Source: Mycteria americana
Taxonomy: Eukaryota > Chordata > Aves > Ciconiiformes > Ciconiidae
NCBI RefSeq assembly: GCF_035582795.1
Contig: NC_134365.1
Span: 135,869,077 to 135,933,076, forward strand
Direction of reading: 5' to 3'
Length of the DNA: 64,000 nt
Positions 24,904 through 36,200 of the stretch are shown here, piece after piece. Both the position numbers and the translations under genes were made by a program. The notes beneath the pieces were generated by a model. The model searched no databases, was not told where the DNA came from, and worked only from the letters and a program-made list of their open reading frames with translations. How positions within the stretch are numbered: position 1 is the first letter of the stretch; every line of letters starts with the position of its first letter.

Positions 24904-27336
24904 GTAAGTTAATTGGAATGTCTCTGCTTAACCTTATCACATGCATCTTCATTTTTGAAAACAGTATTCAAATATTTATTTTTAAAATTTAATTCAACAA
25001 TCACCTGGTAACTGGCCTTTTAAAGAAGCTTAAAATGGTAACAGTGACTAAAGACTGTTCTGTGTTTGAAATGCAAGTCTAAAGTGAATTGCACAGTTAA
25101 AATGTCTCCATAACCATACTGTGAAAAAATCCTTCTAGTGTAAATACATTTCACAGAATCAGAGAAGCTAGGGACATAAATTTTAGAAACAAAGGCGCTT
25201 TCTTGCAGCTGTAAATTAAGTTTATGTTAGAAGAGTCTGTGAGCAGAGAAAATACAACTCTCTGACCCACTCCAATAGTATGTGAATTTAAATTTGCAAG
25301 TATAATCACTTTTTATATTGGTATAATTGTATTTTTATAGGCTTGTGCCATTTTCCCTGTATATTGGTAAACTATAGGATAATCAAGTACTACAGAAGGA
25401 GTATGTAGATCAGGCTTTCGAGGTTGGAGCTATTTTTTAGTACATAAGGATACGTTTAATAATACAAATTTTACATTCTAATGGTATAACAAAAGTATTT
25501 GAATGATGAAGTCACGCACTTCTGTGATCAAGTTATAAGGATAATGTTTTGCTATACAGCTCCCTCTTCTGGGAGCACTTGCATTAAGGAATGCTCTTGG
25601 GCCAACATTCGTAATTTATATGCTGGTATGCCAAGGATGTAGATGATGTTCCTGTAAAACAAGATGACTGCTATCAGAAAGTAGCTGCTTGAAGCTTTAA
25701 TGTTGATAGCCAGTTAAGCTCTGGAATAAGGTATTCAGTGTGGATGACTCCAGTTGTGCCTTGCTCACTCGCTCCAGGTTTGAACTCAGCCTGACGTCTC
25801 TTTTCAGTCCAAAGGAAACTTGCATCTACTGATATAAGGGTTATCATCCATGAAAGATTCATTTATAGGTACACATTACTCATATATGCACACACATATA
25901 TATAAAATGTTAAAAGAATAGTTAAGGTCATGAAGTCAAGCATTCCAGCCACTGGAGTGATTCAGCTTTCTTGGGATTATAACGCCGTTTTTATTTCTAT
26001 GGTCACACTGGTTTTTCTGCAGAACATTTTCTTTAAGCGGTGCTTGCCCAGGACAAGTTCTGTGCTCAATCTGCTTGTGTGGTGGGGAAGACTATTTTTC
26101 GCAGAACTCAGTGGATCCTGTTCTTCCCTGCCCATCACACCTTCTCCTAGTTTTCATCTGACCACTAACTTTTCTCTCAGTTAATTCGTCCAGCTAATGC
26201 CACCGCCCCAGTCCCCAAGTCCTCACTTACAATGTCTCATTCTGTTTCCATACCATTTTTTCTCAATATCTTACCCAATTTGCCATTCAATTTCAGTATC
26301 TCTTTTCCAAAGATAGAGTTGGAGCATTGCCTAGTGCTTTTTCTTACTCTCGGCCAAATCAGATTTTCAGGTACTCCTGGTAGCTGTCATATAATGCACA
26401 CATTAGCATTGCCAAATAACAATGTGATAAATAATTAAGACTCACCCTAGTTGCTATTGTGATAACTGTACTTGTACACTGTTCTATGTATACAATGAAG
26501 CAGCTGGTCATGTATGATAGGTGGACTTCAGTTTTTCTATACCTTGTCTAATAAGTAGAGCACTGGATTGCAATTCAAGAAGCATGAGATCCTTCTGAGC
26601 TAGCCACATGGTTCCAGGGTAACTAGGTTAATGCTGTGTTTTTCTGTTACGTTCCTGGAGGAATAAAGAGCCATTGGTAGTTATGAGGATTCACAGAAGC
26701 TTCAGTTAACAGAGGACAGTACAGTGCATTTATTTCTTATTAATATATTATCATATTGAAGTCATGGGATTTTGTTTTTACATCATACCAACAAGCAAAC
26801 TTAAGGAACATTTTGCTGGTTTTGTAACACTAAGGGCAACATGTGACACATTTTTTAATTTTTAAAAAACATTGGGTGTTGAAGATTCCTTCAATGGTTA
26901 GTTGATGATCATAAATTTAATCTGCAAAAAAATACAACTTGGATTCTTGGCCATGCAATTTTGTGCTCTTCAGGAGACATCCATGGATGTAGGTATGTTC
27001 TCACAAACTTCTAAGAGAAACACTGAGCATCTTTCCCTGGTTCATTTCACTGCTAGGTCTGAGATCTTGGAAATGCTTGTTGAAGACTGGTTGTAGCAAC
27101 TGTGGAAAGTCTTAATGAAGCTGTCTGAACTTCTGCGTCCCAACTAGAGCCCCTCTGATGTACATGTACAAAGATAATGACTAATCGTTATATTTATCAT
27201 GCTTTGGCCAAAACTGTCCATGTTTGACTATGGGCTTTCAACATTACTGAAGAGCAGCAAAATACTTAATATTTAGTAGAGGTCTGATTTGCATAAAGCT
27301 TTCTCCAGACATTAAATGTTATTCTTTTTGTTGCAG
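24904..27336 (+). other. SH3KBP1: SH3KBP1 intron
   Basis: This 2.4 kb AT-rich intron has a small (TA)n tract near 25895-25910 and no recognisable gene or transposon. Confidence 0.85.
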
Positions 27337-27608
27337 GTATCTGATAATAAAACTTCCTTGCCTCCAAAACCAGGAGGTTTGGCTAGTGGCAGTAATGTAC
27401 AACCATCACTATCCCCTTCACCATTACCTGGATTTCACTCAATTGCTATGGGAACAACAGGCCACAGGTCAAATTCCCCATCCCTGTTCGGTACTGAAGG
27501 AAAGCCAAAGACTGAGCACTTGAGCCAAGGTCAGACTGCTCTGGAGGAGCTGAGAACACAAGTTAAGGAGCTAAGAACCATCATTGAAACCATGAAAGAC
27601 CAGCAAAA
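27337..27608 (+). CDS. SH3KBP1: SH3KBP1 coding exon: linker and start of coiled coil
   Basis: The first part ([14 protein letters not shown]) is another proline-containing linker. A lineage-variable Ser/Pro stretch follows, then the conserved block [16 protein letters not shown]. From 27535 the heptad-rich [20 protein letters not shown] begins the C-terminal coiled coil, which mediates oligomerisation of CIN85 and contacts with lipids and partners. The exon has 90 codons plus two bases; the donor is CAA AA|gtaagt. An in-frame ATG at 27448 could start an 88-residue coiled-coil-only product if a short isoform exists. Confidence 0.96.
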
Positions 27609-29060
27609 GTAAGTACTGCAAATCACAGCTGTAGGTGGGATGCATTCATTCATGCATGGTGGTGGCACTTTCTTCTTGAGCTCGCCTTCATGTATGTTAC
27701 TCTGCACAGTTTGCCTTTGTGTTTCTGAGTGATTTTCGTCTACTTTCCTGACAGAACATGTTCAGGGGTGAGAAGCTCAGGAAAAAAGACTGGCACTATC
27801 CATCTGTAAAAGCTTTTTTTTTCCTGTGTTGTGACATAAGCAGATGTTTATGGGGTGTTGAAAAAGTTAAGTTACAAGCTATAAGCAGTGAATAAGGTTC
27901 TTATGTTGTTTAATTTGCCAGTAACTATTTGGGAACTTGTATGCATTGATCTTAATAAGGAGTGCATTTGTTCTAGTTGTAGTACAAATTACTACAAGTT
28001 CCTAAGATTATTAAATCAATTTGTTGTTTGACTGTTAGCACATTTTCCCAGGAAGCTTGTATTACAAAAGGAATTAATTGAATTGCATTTAGGACATTTG
28101 AAGACCTTTGTGTTTATGACCCTGAATCTTACTATTTTAGTGTTGAGCATCTTTACTTTCTTTAAGCTGCTCATTTCTTAGGAGAAACTGGGGCTGGCAT
28201 GTAGCTCTTGCTATTCCTGAGAATATTTAACATTTGGGAAACTAAAGCTTCACTTACATTGTCAGCTGTGTGTAGCCCAGGCAAGAAAAAGAAAAGGGAA
28301 AGCAGTGTGCAGAGACTGTGGTGGAACAGAGGTGTGGGGGGAGTTTGAGAGAAGATGCGGGAGGGCATGGTTCAAGCTGGATTTAGCCAGCAAGCCCCAC
28401 AGCTTCGCCTCTTAGGCTGACCCCTGCTCCTCTGGTCTCCCCAGCCCTTCTTGCAAGGGCTGCTTCCACCTACTGGTTTCTGTCTTAAGGTGAGACCACT
28501 CAATGGGAGCACAAGAAGGTGTCTGCTCCTTATAGCTATGTTCCCCTTCCCAACAAAGAAGGGTGACAGCAAATCCATATTTGGGATCGTTAAGTCTTAT
28601 AAATGAAGCGGAAGGTTACATTGTATTGCTGGCATAAACAGCTTTTAAGTGGCTTAAGTATGTGTGATAGCATGGGCAGGATTTGTGTTACCAATTCCGG
28701 TAACCCACCAACAGCCAATCCATCTACATTTTGTACGGATTTGTATGGAAGAAAGGCAGCTGGGTGCTGATACAGTGTTGATACAGCTAGTCCAGAGCCA
28801 AGCCTGTGGATGTGGGGCTGTTAGGAGGAAATGTATTATTCATTAGCAGTATGGGGTGGGGGGGGTGCTGTCCTTTTATAGAGAGTCTTACTTCTCTGTA
28901 GTATAGCATATAGTATACAAGAGTATGCTGACTTTAATTAGTTCTTCAGAGAAAAAAGGTAACTAATGAAGCAGGGAAAATATGTCTCCAAGAGGTGATC
29001 TTTTGTATTTTACTAGTTTAATTGTTTCCATTCTGAGCTTTTTTTGCACTCTTTTAACAG
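27609..29060 (+). other. SH3KBP1: SH3KBP1 intron
   Basis: This 1.45 kb intron includes a G-run at about 28855-28866. I see nothing gene-like in it. The acceptor is tgcactcttttaacag. Confidence 0.85.
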
Positions 29061-29124
29061 AAAAGAGATTAAACAGTTGCTGTCTGAGTTGGATGAAGAA
29101 AAGAAAATCCGTCTACGATTGCAG
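29061..29124 (+). CDS. SH3KBP1: SH3KBP1 coding exon: coiled-coil core
   Basis: This 64-base exon completes a Lys codon and reads KEIKQLLSELDEEKKIRLRL and Q. It is almost identical to mammalian CIN85, which has Arg for the first Lys. Leu/Ile at heptad spacing fits a parallel coiled coil. The donor is cag|gtactt. Confidence 0.96.
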
Positions 29125-31089
29125 GTACTTAATTATTTTTAATGTTATGGAAGTATTGGCAGGTTTGATTTAGCCTCAGGTATGGGACTTAAAACTCTGC
29201 TAAGATACTTAGATTCCAGTGAATCAAAAACTACTAACATTTCTGAAAGGGACATACCTGTTCCCTTCATAGTGTTGCCAGTCCATGTCATCTATATTGC
29301 AATACTGAGTTCTTACTGAAAAGCCTGATAATTATCTAAAAATTTATCAGCACAAGTAGACAAATTAAAAAAAAAATTAGACACAATATAGGATTCAAAC
29401 CATGATATTTTTTAGTCTCAGTTTTAATGGCTCGATTTTGTCACAAATAAAATCATGTCTTTGTAAATGATTTGCTCTCTCCCAAAGCTTTATATTTTGT
29501 AGTAGGCTTGTCTTAGTGTTGATATGCTTGGGATATTATTTCATATAGCAAGATTTTTATGTCTGCCTTACAGACTGTACTCAGGTTGTCTTTACTAAAG
29601 CATCCGAAACAATATAAAAGAAGGTGCTCTGATTAGGATCCCAGTTACTGCTACCATAGTTTGTATAGTACCTTCCCTCTAGACGTTATGGTGCAGGCTT
29701 AGTCATTTGCCCGGTAGCACGCTGCCCTACTTGTGTGAAAGTGGTGGAGCTGGGCCTTTACTAGGATCGCTGACTGTGCTGCTTCCATATGGAATGACGT
29801 TGAAACTGCTTTTCTGGGTTTTGGAGAGTGAAGTACTTGATAAGTGTTTTAGTATTGATTATATTTTATATTTTCATGGTATAGGTCAACTGTACTTTTT
29901 CTTTGTACTAGAGAGAGAAAATAGAATTGTAATTTTATTGGGCTGTTCCTGCTCAGTAAAATCCTTGGGAACATGGCAAAGGGTGGCAGAACTGGGGACC
30001 CATCTGTGCTCCAGGGCTGCCTAAAGGACTTTTATGCCTGCAACCACATAGGAGTATGGCTTCTAGTAACACACAATTCATGGTCAGCTAAAATTGAATT
30101 TTTTTAGGATAAAATCAATGAACATTTTTAATGGCAGTTATTGATTTAGTCTAACAGGCCAGACTATTCAGAGGTCTGGATTCTACCTCCAAGGATGGCT
30201 TTACATCTTTATAGAGAGGCCTGCATTGATGGTTTTAAAATTATGATCGTATAGCTGAATGCTTTTACTCTAGTTCAAATGTTGCTTATACTGGTAAATG
30301 TTCAGATGCTAGCCAAGATGGCATAATTAGCTTTACATGAAGTTGAGAGTTTAACAAACAAAAGTTGCGTTAGTTTAAGAGTGCTCTGATAGTCATAAAG
30401 TAGCACAGCTCTCAGTCCACGTATTGAAGACGACTGCCTTGATGATATGGCGCAGTCGAGCACTGTGGGTGGGTTTGAATAAATCTAATACCCCTGCCTC
30501 CACAGGGTTTCCAGTTTCTGTCAGAGGGACCAACTGTACAACTAGGGCTGATGATGGTTTCAGCCACATCCTTTTACCGCACAGCTGTACATCCATCAGG
30601 GCCCTTAAGGTGCCTGGATGCAGGCTTGGTGGGGGTAGAAGGCAACCGCCATCCCTACAGCAAGACCCGTCCCTATAGGAGAGATACGATAGATTTTGCT
30701 CCTCAGCTACCAGCGCTCATTTCCAGCAGTTCAGTTTACTTGTGCCAGGTGTAAGTGCAGCAGCTGCTGCACGGACACAGTGCTCATTCTGCAAGTAATT
30801 CCTGGCAGCAAGCTGCGTGGCTTGTAAAAGTAGTAATTCAAAGAGTTTGAAAGGTTTTGTGGTACATTCAGTGACTATACTCGTCAAGCTCCGAGGGGAG
30901 GAAGCCGTGAGTGGCACCTTATGCAGCTGAGGTCACCTCAATTTGTGAAATCTGTGGAAATAAGAGTAGGACAAAACCCGTACTCGACACCTGTGGACAA
31001 GATGGAGCGTGTGCTTTTCAAGCAGCACCAACTGTGCCTTAGTTTGTTAAAGTATCAAATTTAATCACAAATATTTTGTTTGTTTTCAG
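29125..31089 (+). other. SH3KBP1: Last SH3KBP1 intron
   Basis: This 2 kb intron has a somewhat GC-richer stretch at 30400-30920 without recognisable coding. The acceptor ttttgtttgttttcag is strong. Confidence 0.85.
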
Positions 31090-31131
31090 ATGGAAGTTAA
31101 TGACATAAAGAAAGCTCTTCAATCAAAGTGA
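31090..31131 (+). CDS. SH3KBP1: SH3KBP1 terminal coding exon
   Basis: The exon reads MEVNDIKKALQSK and then TGA at 31129-31131. This is the C-terminus of mammalian CIN85 and the end of the coiled coil. It begins in phase 0 directly after the acceptor, so the ATG at 31090 is an internal Met, not a start. Confidence 0.97.
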   Translation: MEVNDIKKALQSK

Positions 31132-31480
31132 ATACTTGATAGGTGGAATGTTGCATTATTCTTCATGACTGAGACTCAAATTTATGCCCCAGCCAAAATA
31201 ACTTTGTGCCAAATGATTTAAGAATTGCCTCAACATCCCTTTATTTGAAGGATTAGCACAACAGTTTTTGATAGCACAACACAAATACCAACGACGAGGA
31301 CAAAATTTCCACCCGAAGCAGTGCTGTGTGGCACTAGTTGTGACTGAAATTGATCTTCTTGTGCTAAACGCTCTCTACTTCAAGATCCTAGGTGAAATGA
31401 AAACTCAGGCAGTTTAGTCCATAGTGGTACTATTTTGATGATATTTTTCCATAAATAAAGTGTATTTCAGATTATCTGTT
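31132..31480 (+). other. SH3KBP1: SH3KBP1 3' UTR
   Basis: About 350 bases run from the stop to just past the first canonical poly(A) signal. A longer form could extend to the signal cluster near 32.1 kb. Confidence 0.7.
31454..31459 (+). terminator. SH3KBP1: Poly(A) signal AATAAA
   Basis: AATAAA lies 323 bases after the stop and is followed at 31500-31525 by a T/G-rich stretch suited to a downstream cleavage element. Confidence 0.75.
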
Positions 31481-32102
31481 TACAAGCTTTATGATTTTGA
31501 CTTTTGGTTTTTTATTGTCTTTTGTCACAGATTTTAAAATGTTTGTACTGCATATAGCCAGGAATGAATGTTAATGTTGGGGCTGGAGGGATTATTTTTG
31601 CTTCGAGATAGAACAGCCTACTTTCTGTTATGGTTTTAAGTTCTGTTAAATATGCAATTTTATGTCCCCAAATCCCCTACAATTTAAACTTACGTTGTGT
31701 ACAGTAACGTATTTACAAGAAGGAAGCAAACCAACAGAAATCTGGTCTTTGCAATGATTTGTGCCTTTCTTTGCCACACACTGACTGGAGCCGGTTGCAA
31801 GCCAGGTCTCCCCAATGTAGCTACCGTGACGACTCCCGTCCCCGGTGTCCGGCGGAGGTCACCTTCTCGTGTACAGCTGCTCAGTCAGTAGAGCCAGGTT
31901 TGTGCGAGGTGGCAGGACAAAAGGGCGCACCTGAGAGCAGCTTTGTCTTGAGCAGCTGTGGCTTTTTAGCTTTCCTGGTTTTGATAGGCCTCTCCCTCAA
32001 CTTGAATGTTCATTTCCGCTTGATTTTCATTAGATGATTTAAACGCCCACCTCTGTCCCCAATTTTGCACAGAGTGAACAGAATATGCATTATTAAAGCA
32101 AA

Positions 32103-32136
32103 AATAAATAAAAGTAATCTATAAAACGTGAATAAA
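32103..32136 (+). terminator. Cluster of three AATAAA signals (possible distal 3' end)
   Basis: AATAAA occurs at 32103, 32107 and 32131, nearly 1 kb beyond the SH3KBP1 stop. It may serve a long 3' UTR form. AT-rich composition alone could also explain it. Confidence 0.35.
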
Positions 32137-33260
32137 AAGTTGTATTATTTCATGCACAAGGTTCTCTATCGTGTGACATTGTTTCATTTGCTGTTTATGC
32201 AGTATTGTTTGCTACATTATGTTGTACACTTACAGATTGATACACTTTATAGTGCTGTTTTTGCAGCAGGACTTTCTTTTCCTCATTCTGTTGAACCTGA
32301 TGCTTACTTCATTTCTTCCAGTTTCTCTGTTTGCTTTCCTCCTTTCAAAATAAGGTCTCCCATTTTTCTGTCCGTGGTTTCATGTGTTCTTTACTAGCCG
32401 CAGAGTATCTCATACCTTGACAGCAATCTCTGTTGAGTTTATACAAAGCGTTTAAATAATGATATTTTTGCATAGTGTGGAGTGAGTGGGTGAGTGATAT
32501 TGGTGATGCTTCAGAGTGACAAAAAAAACTACACAAAGGATCTGTTTGTCATCTCATCAAATGCTAGAGCTGGCTCCAGCCAGCATATCCTGTATCACAG
32601 CTAACCACCCTGCCTGCCAGGAGCTGGATGAGACGTAGCGTTCAGTTGGCTGGTCACGTTCACACATGGTTGGCAGAGTTCCCATAATCTTTTTGATATG
32701 CATAGATATATAAAATACCCACGCTACCATACCCAAATCTTGCTTTATGGGTCTCAACTGGCAATACGGAACCTCGCTGTTGGGATGATTTCGTCTACCA
32801 TAGCATCTGCTTCTATTGTAACAGTGGTGTCTGAGATTGAAAGATCGGATGGTGAAACTTGAGAATTTTTTTAAAAGTCCCAATATATTGCTCAATGTAC
32901 TGAAACAGAAGCACTAATAAAATATTTTATCACTGAAATGCTCTTATTTAACATTTCTAAATAACTGCATTAAAATATTTTTGTACAAAGAATGATAGTC
33001 CCACCATCGCTTTCCAGCAGTAAAGATTTCTAGATTATTCCATGGTTTTTTTAGTAGCAGAGTTAGGAGAACAGGAGGAAATGAGGGATAAGGAGTAAGA
33101 ATTCTGTTTGGGTTTGTAGTCATACATTTGCAACACGTATCCAGAAATGAACAGCTCTGGCTTCCTAATTGCATCCCTGGAAAGAGATAAACTATTGTAT
33201 CTCTGGTAAATAAAGTATTGATTCCTGAGCTGTACCTCAGAAACATAAGAAATATCTCAG

Positions 33261-33292
33261 AAATGTTCCATTTTTTTACAAATGGAACATTT
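33261..33292. repeat. Perfect 13-base inverted repeat
   Basis: The left arm aaatgttccattt (33261-33273) and right arm aaatggaacattt (33280-33292) are exact reverse complements around the six-base spacer ttttac. The stem is too short for a microRNA precursor. It could be a cruciform or protein-binding site, or chance. Confidence 0.9.
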
Positions 33293-36200
33293 TTCTCCTG
33301 TTGAGATGATAACTTGTCATTTTATAAATCCAAGTTAGAAGTCCAACATATCATGCTTTGTAGAAGAAGGTTAAATAAGATTTTGTGAAAATGCTTTGTT
33401 TGGAAAGTTGATTATTCTGGGAGAAGAGAGTTTGTAGAAATACAAGCTCTTCTTGCTGCATTTCATTGTAATAATAGAAAGTATTTCACATAACACATGA
33501 ATTTTCCTTTTTAAAGAGGATCAATTATGCATTAAACCTGTGGATATAAACTGCTGCTTTTAAAAATGTTTGGGTTTATATTTGAAGAAAAACAGAAAAT
33601 GCTGGTGAGCTACAAGGTGATTTTGATGTGAAAATGATTAAATATTGTTGTTTGAAGAGTTGTGTAAAATGACTACATTAATATGCACGCACCAGTCTTG
33701 TGGCAGACTTTTACATGTTTACATGTAGAAGTCAGGTGTGAAACATCAGGCTCATGCCTTTGGATGATAATATTCAAATACTTGATTTGGAAAATTTTTA
33801 GGTTATTAAGAAAACAGTTTTATGTTCTCCTTACATTCTTTTTTCAACTCTAAAAGGAGCAAGTATTTCTTAATGTGAGATCATAGCACTTAGCACTTTA
33901 AAAAGTTCTACGTAGAAATAAGATGGTAAATATTCAAAGTTTTTATTAAGTTCTGTTACTTAAATTTCGTCTTCTGTATTTTTCTTATTAACAATCCTTT
34001 TGTAAATGAGCAAAGGGGTTAGATGACTCTGTTGTTATGCCAACAGGTCAAAGGATTGAACACAACTGTATGCAGTAAATGTTTGTTTCTAGGTGTATGA
34101 TAGCCAGCTTGCCCAGTAGACTTTGTGAGCTACTTTGTGTATGAAATGTCCCTAGGAGTGCCGTACGCTGTGACAGCCAGGACTGAAATTTGCACCTGTG
34201 CAAGCAAGGTGAGAGAGCGCCGTAAAACACCCTCAAAAATTCATGTTCTGCTGAAGTTACGGAGCCGTTTCACTCATCTTGTGGAGTTGACTCTGGTGTG
34301 AGCAGGCTCCCCTCTCCCCCTGCTCAGCCTCCATACGAGGCTGCCCTGCTGCAGGGGCGGCTGCCCAGGGGCTGCGGCATTACCAGCTCCTCTGCACAGT
34401 GCCTCATGCGTGGAGTCTGTGTCGGCACAAAAATACGTTTGTTGCTGCAGGGCTGGTGTGGTGTGAAGATGTCTGGCATTCCTGTGACTTCCGTGGCCGT
34501 GCCACGTTGCGGTCATAACTGTGCTGACAGCTCTCACGCTTTTAGCCTCGGTTTGGGGCTTTTATGCTCCTGTGGACCTGCCTTGGGAGTGGGGGGAGGC
34601 TCTGGTCAGAGTTGTTGCAATTCGTGGGTCCCACAAATACCCACGGGTGGGGGTGATGTGCAGCACTCCCGCCTGCTGGAACAGCTGGTCAGCAGTCTCT
34701 GCTGCAGTGCAAGGCCGGGAAGAGGTGTGAGGTCTCCGGTGTCTGCTGCTTCTCTGAAGAAAGGACCCTGGGGCTGGAAACAGGACAGAGGCACATTGAT
34801 GAGGAAAGTGTGAAAGCTGGTTAGAGAGAAGATACCTTTCATGCAGGTGGGCTGTGGTTTGAAAGGCAGGCAGGAATACTGCTTAAAAGTAGAAACAACC
34901 AACCACTCCGCAACTTCTGCATTGAGGAGGTTTTTTGACCGTGTGGGGGTGGCAGTGCTGCTGGGCAACTGCAGTTCCCGTAGGCTTTTGGTGAGGAGAG
35001 GGTCCTTCAAGCACTGACTTCTGTTCAGGGCAATCCTTAGGTTAAAAAGAGCCAGAAGGGGTGGAGCTGAACTCCCCACACTAAACATCGGGTACTTGTA
35101 TCCATGGTTATTAATACCCTTCAGCCAGAAATTAGATTTCACTTGGCACCTTTGGCTTCAGCTGACTCTTGAGCTGGCCTAGGAATTAGCAGCTGCCTGC
35201 ATGCGCCCGGCCCATTCACTCCCCGCTTCCTGCAGCTGCTTCCCTCCTCCTGCCCTCCCACCACGGCCCCTCCGCTCCTGCCCATTCCCTGCCTTTGGAA
35301 AATAACCAAAGTCCTTAGGTCGGCAGCCCTGAAGGTGAGAGGGTGCCAGCGCTTCCCAGCCTGGAATAGAGCCGCTGAGGAAGCAAAAGACACTTTTTAA
35401 ATGTCCGCAGGAAGCTGTGGTGCTGTGTGCGCGCTGCCGGGGGATGAGCGGCCTCGGCCCACCAGCCTGGTGCAGGCAGGCCGGAGCTCTGGGCCGCCCT
35501 CCCCTCCACTTTCTAATCGGGTAACAAAGGTTATCCAACCCACTCAACACACTGGTGTTCAGTGTTAGCTCTTTTAATTAAGATGATTTCCAGCCCCGTG
35601 CAGGCACAAACTTTTACAGGTAGCTGGTGTAAACCCCTGGCAGCCTCAGGAAGAGAGGCTTGGGAGACTTTCTTTGCGCTGCCACAGCCAGGCTTTTCTT
35701 GAACCCGAGTTTCTCCCGCAGCTGAGTTTCCCCTTTCAGTGCTCGCAGTTCCACTATTAGACAGTGTGGGGGTCTGGAGTGTGAACAGCCAAACTAACAA
35801 AACGGCTTAAAGCTGTTGTCCTTTTTTAAAAAAAAAAGTATTAGAAATTTAATCATATTTTTAAATGTGTTAGTACTGTGGGATGAAAATTTTAAGATGT
35901 AAATTAATTTTGTTGAAATTGTTACCCTACATACTGGAGTGCTATCTTAGTGTATTTTAGCAAGTTAATTGACTGTAATTCTAGACAAATCTCTAGAACC
36001 ATGAGAGTAATTGTTCTGACATGTTGTAAAGGTTACAATAGGGAGGCAGGGCCTACCAATCTCTCTTAGCCCCTCAGATAAGTAGGTTTCAAACTCTCTT
36101 ATCTTCCTTTTTTTTATGTAGGAAAAGCAACTGGAGAATGTAGATGATAGTCACAGGAAAACGTAATTGGCTTTTATCAGTACGATCTTAAATAGGCTGT

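Larger units (their letters stand above)
1..31459 (+). other. SH3KBP1: SH3KBP1 gene, 3' half (partial)
   Basis: SH3KBP1 (CIN85/Ruk) is a cytoplasmic adaptor. It links CBL and other PxxxPR ligands to endophilin, capping protein and the actin cytoskeleton during receptor endocytosis. Nine exons in the window (679-730, 4629-4709, 7128-7290, 12459-12544, 23314-23423, 24778-24903, 27337-27608, 29061-29124, 31090-31131) all have GT-AG junctions. Their phases chain perfectly to give 996 coding bases, that is 331 residues plus stop. Full-length mammalian protein is about 665 residues, so this is roughly the C-terminal half. The order is proline-rich segments, CPI motif, Ser/Glu-rich stretch, coiled coil. 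The three SH3 domains are absent because the window starts inside an intron. The paralogue CD2AP has a similar plan, but the residue match and the MAP3K15 neighbour both favour SH3KBP1. Confidence 0.96.

Noticed and set aside
31090..31092. ATG as a translation start
   Set aside because: It is the first codon after a splice acceptor, and corresponds to an internal Met of the conserved coiled coil.
33261..33292. Palindrome as a microRNA hairpin
   Set aside because: A 13-base stem with a six-base loop is much shorter than a microRNA precursor, and the flanks do not extend the pairing.
34298..35142. Overlapping 171- and 178-codon frames as genes
   Set aside because: There is no recognisable domain, promoter, splice signal or codon pattern. 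They are kept only as a low-interest observation.
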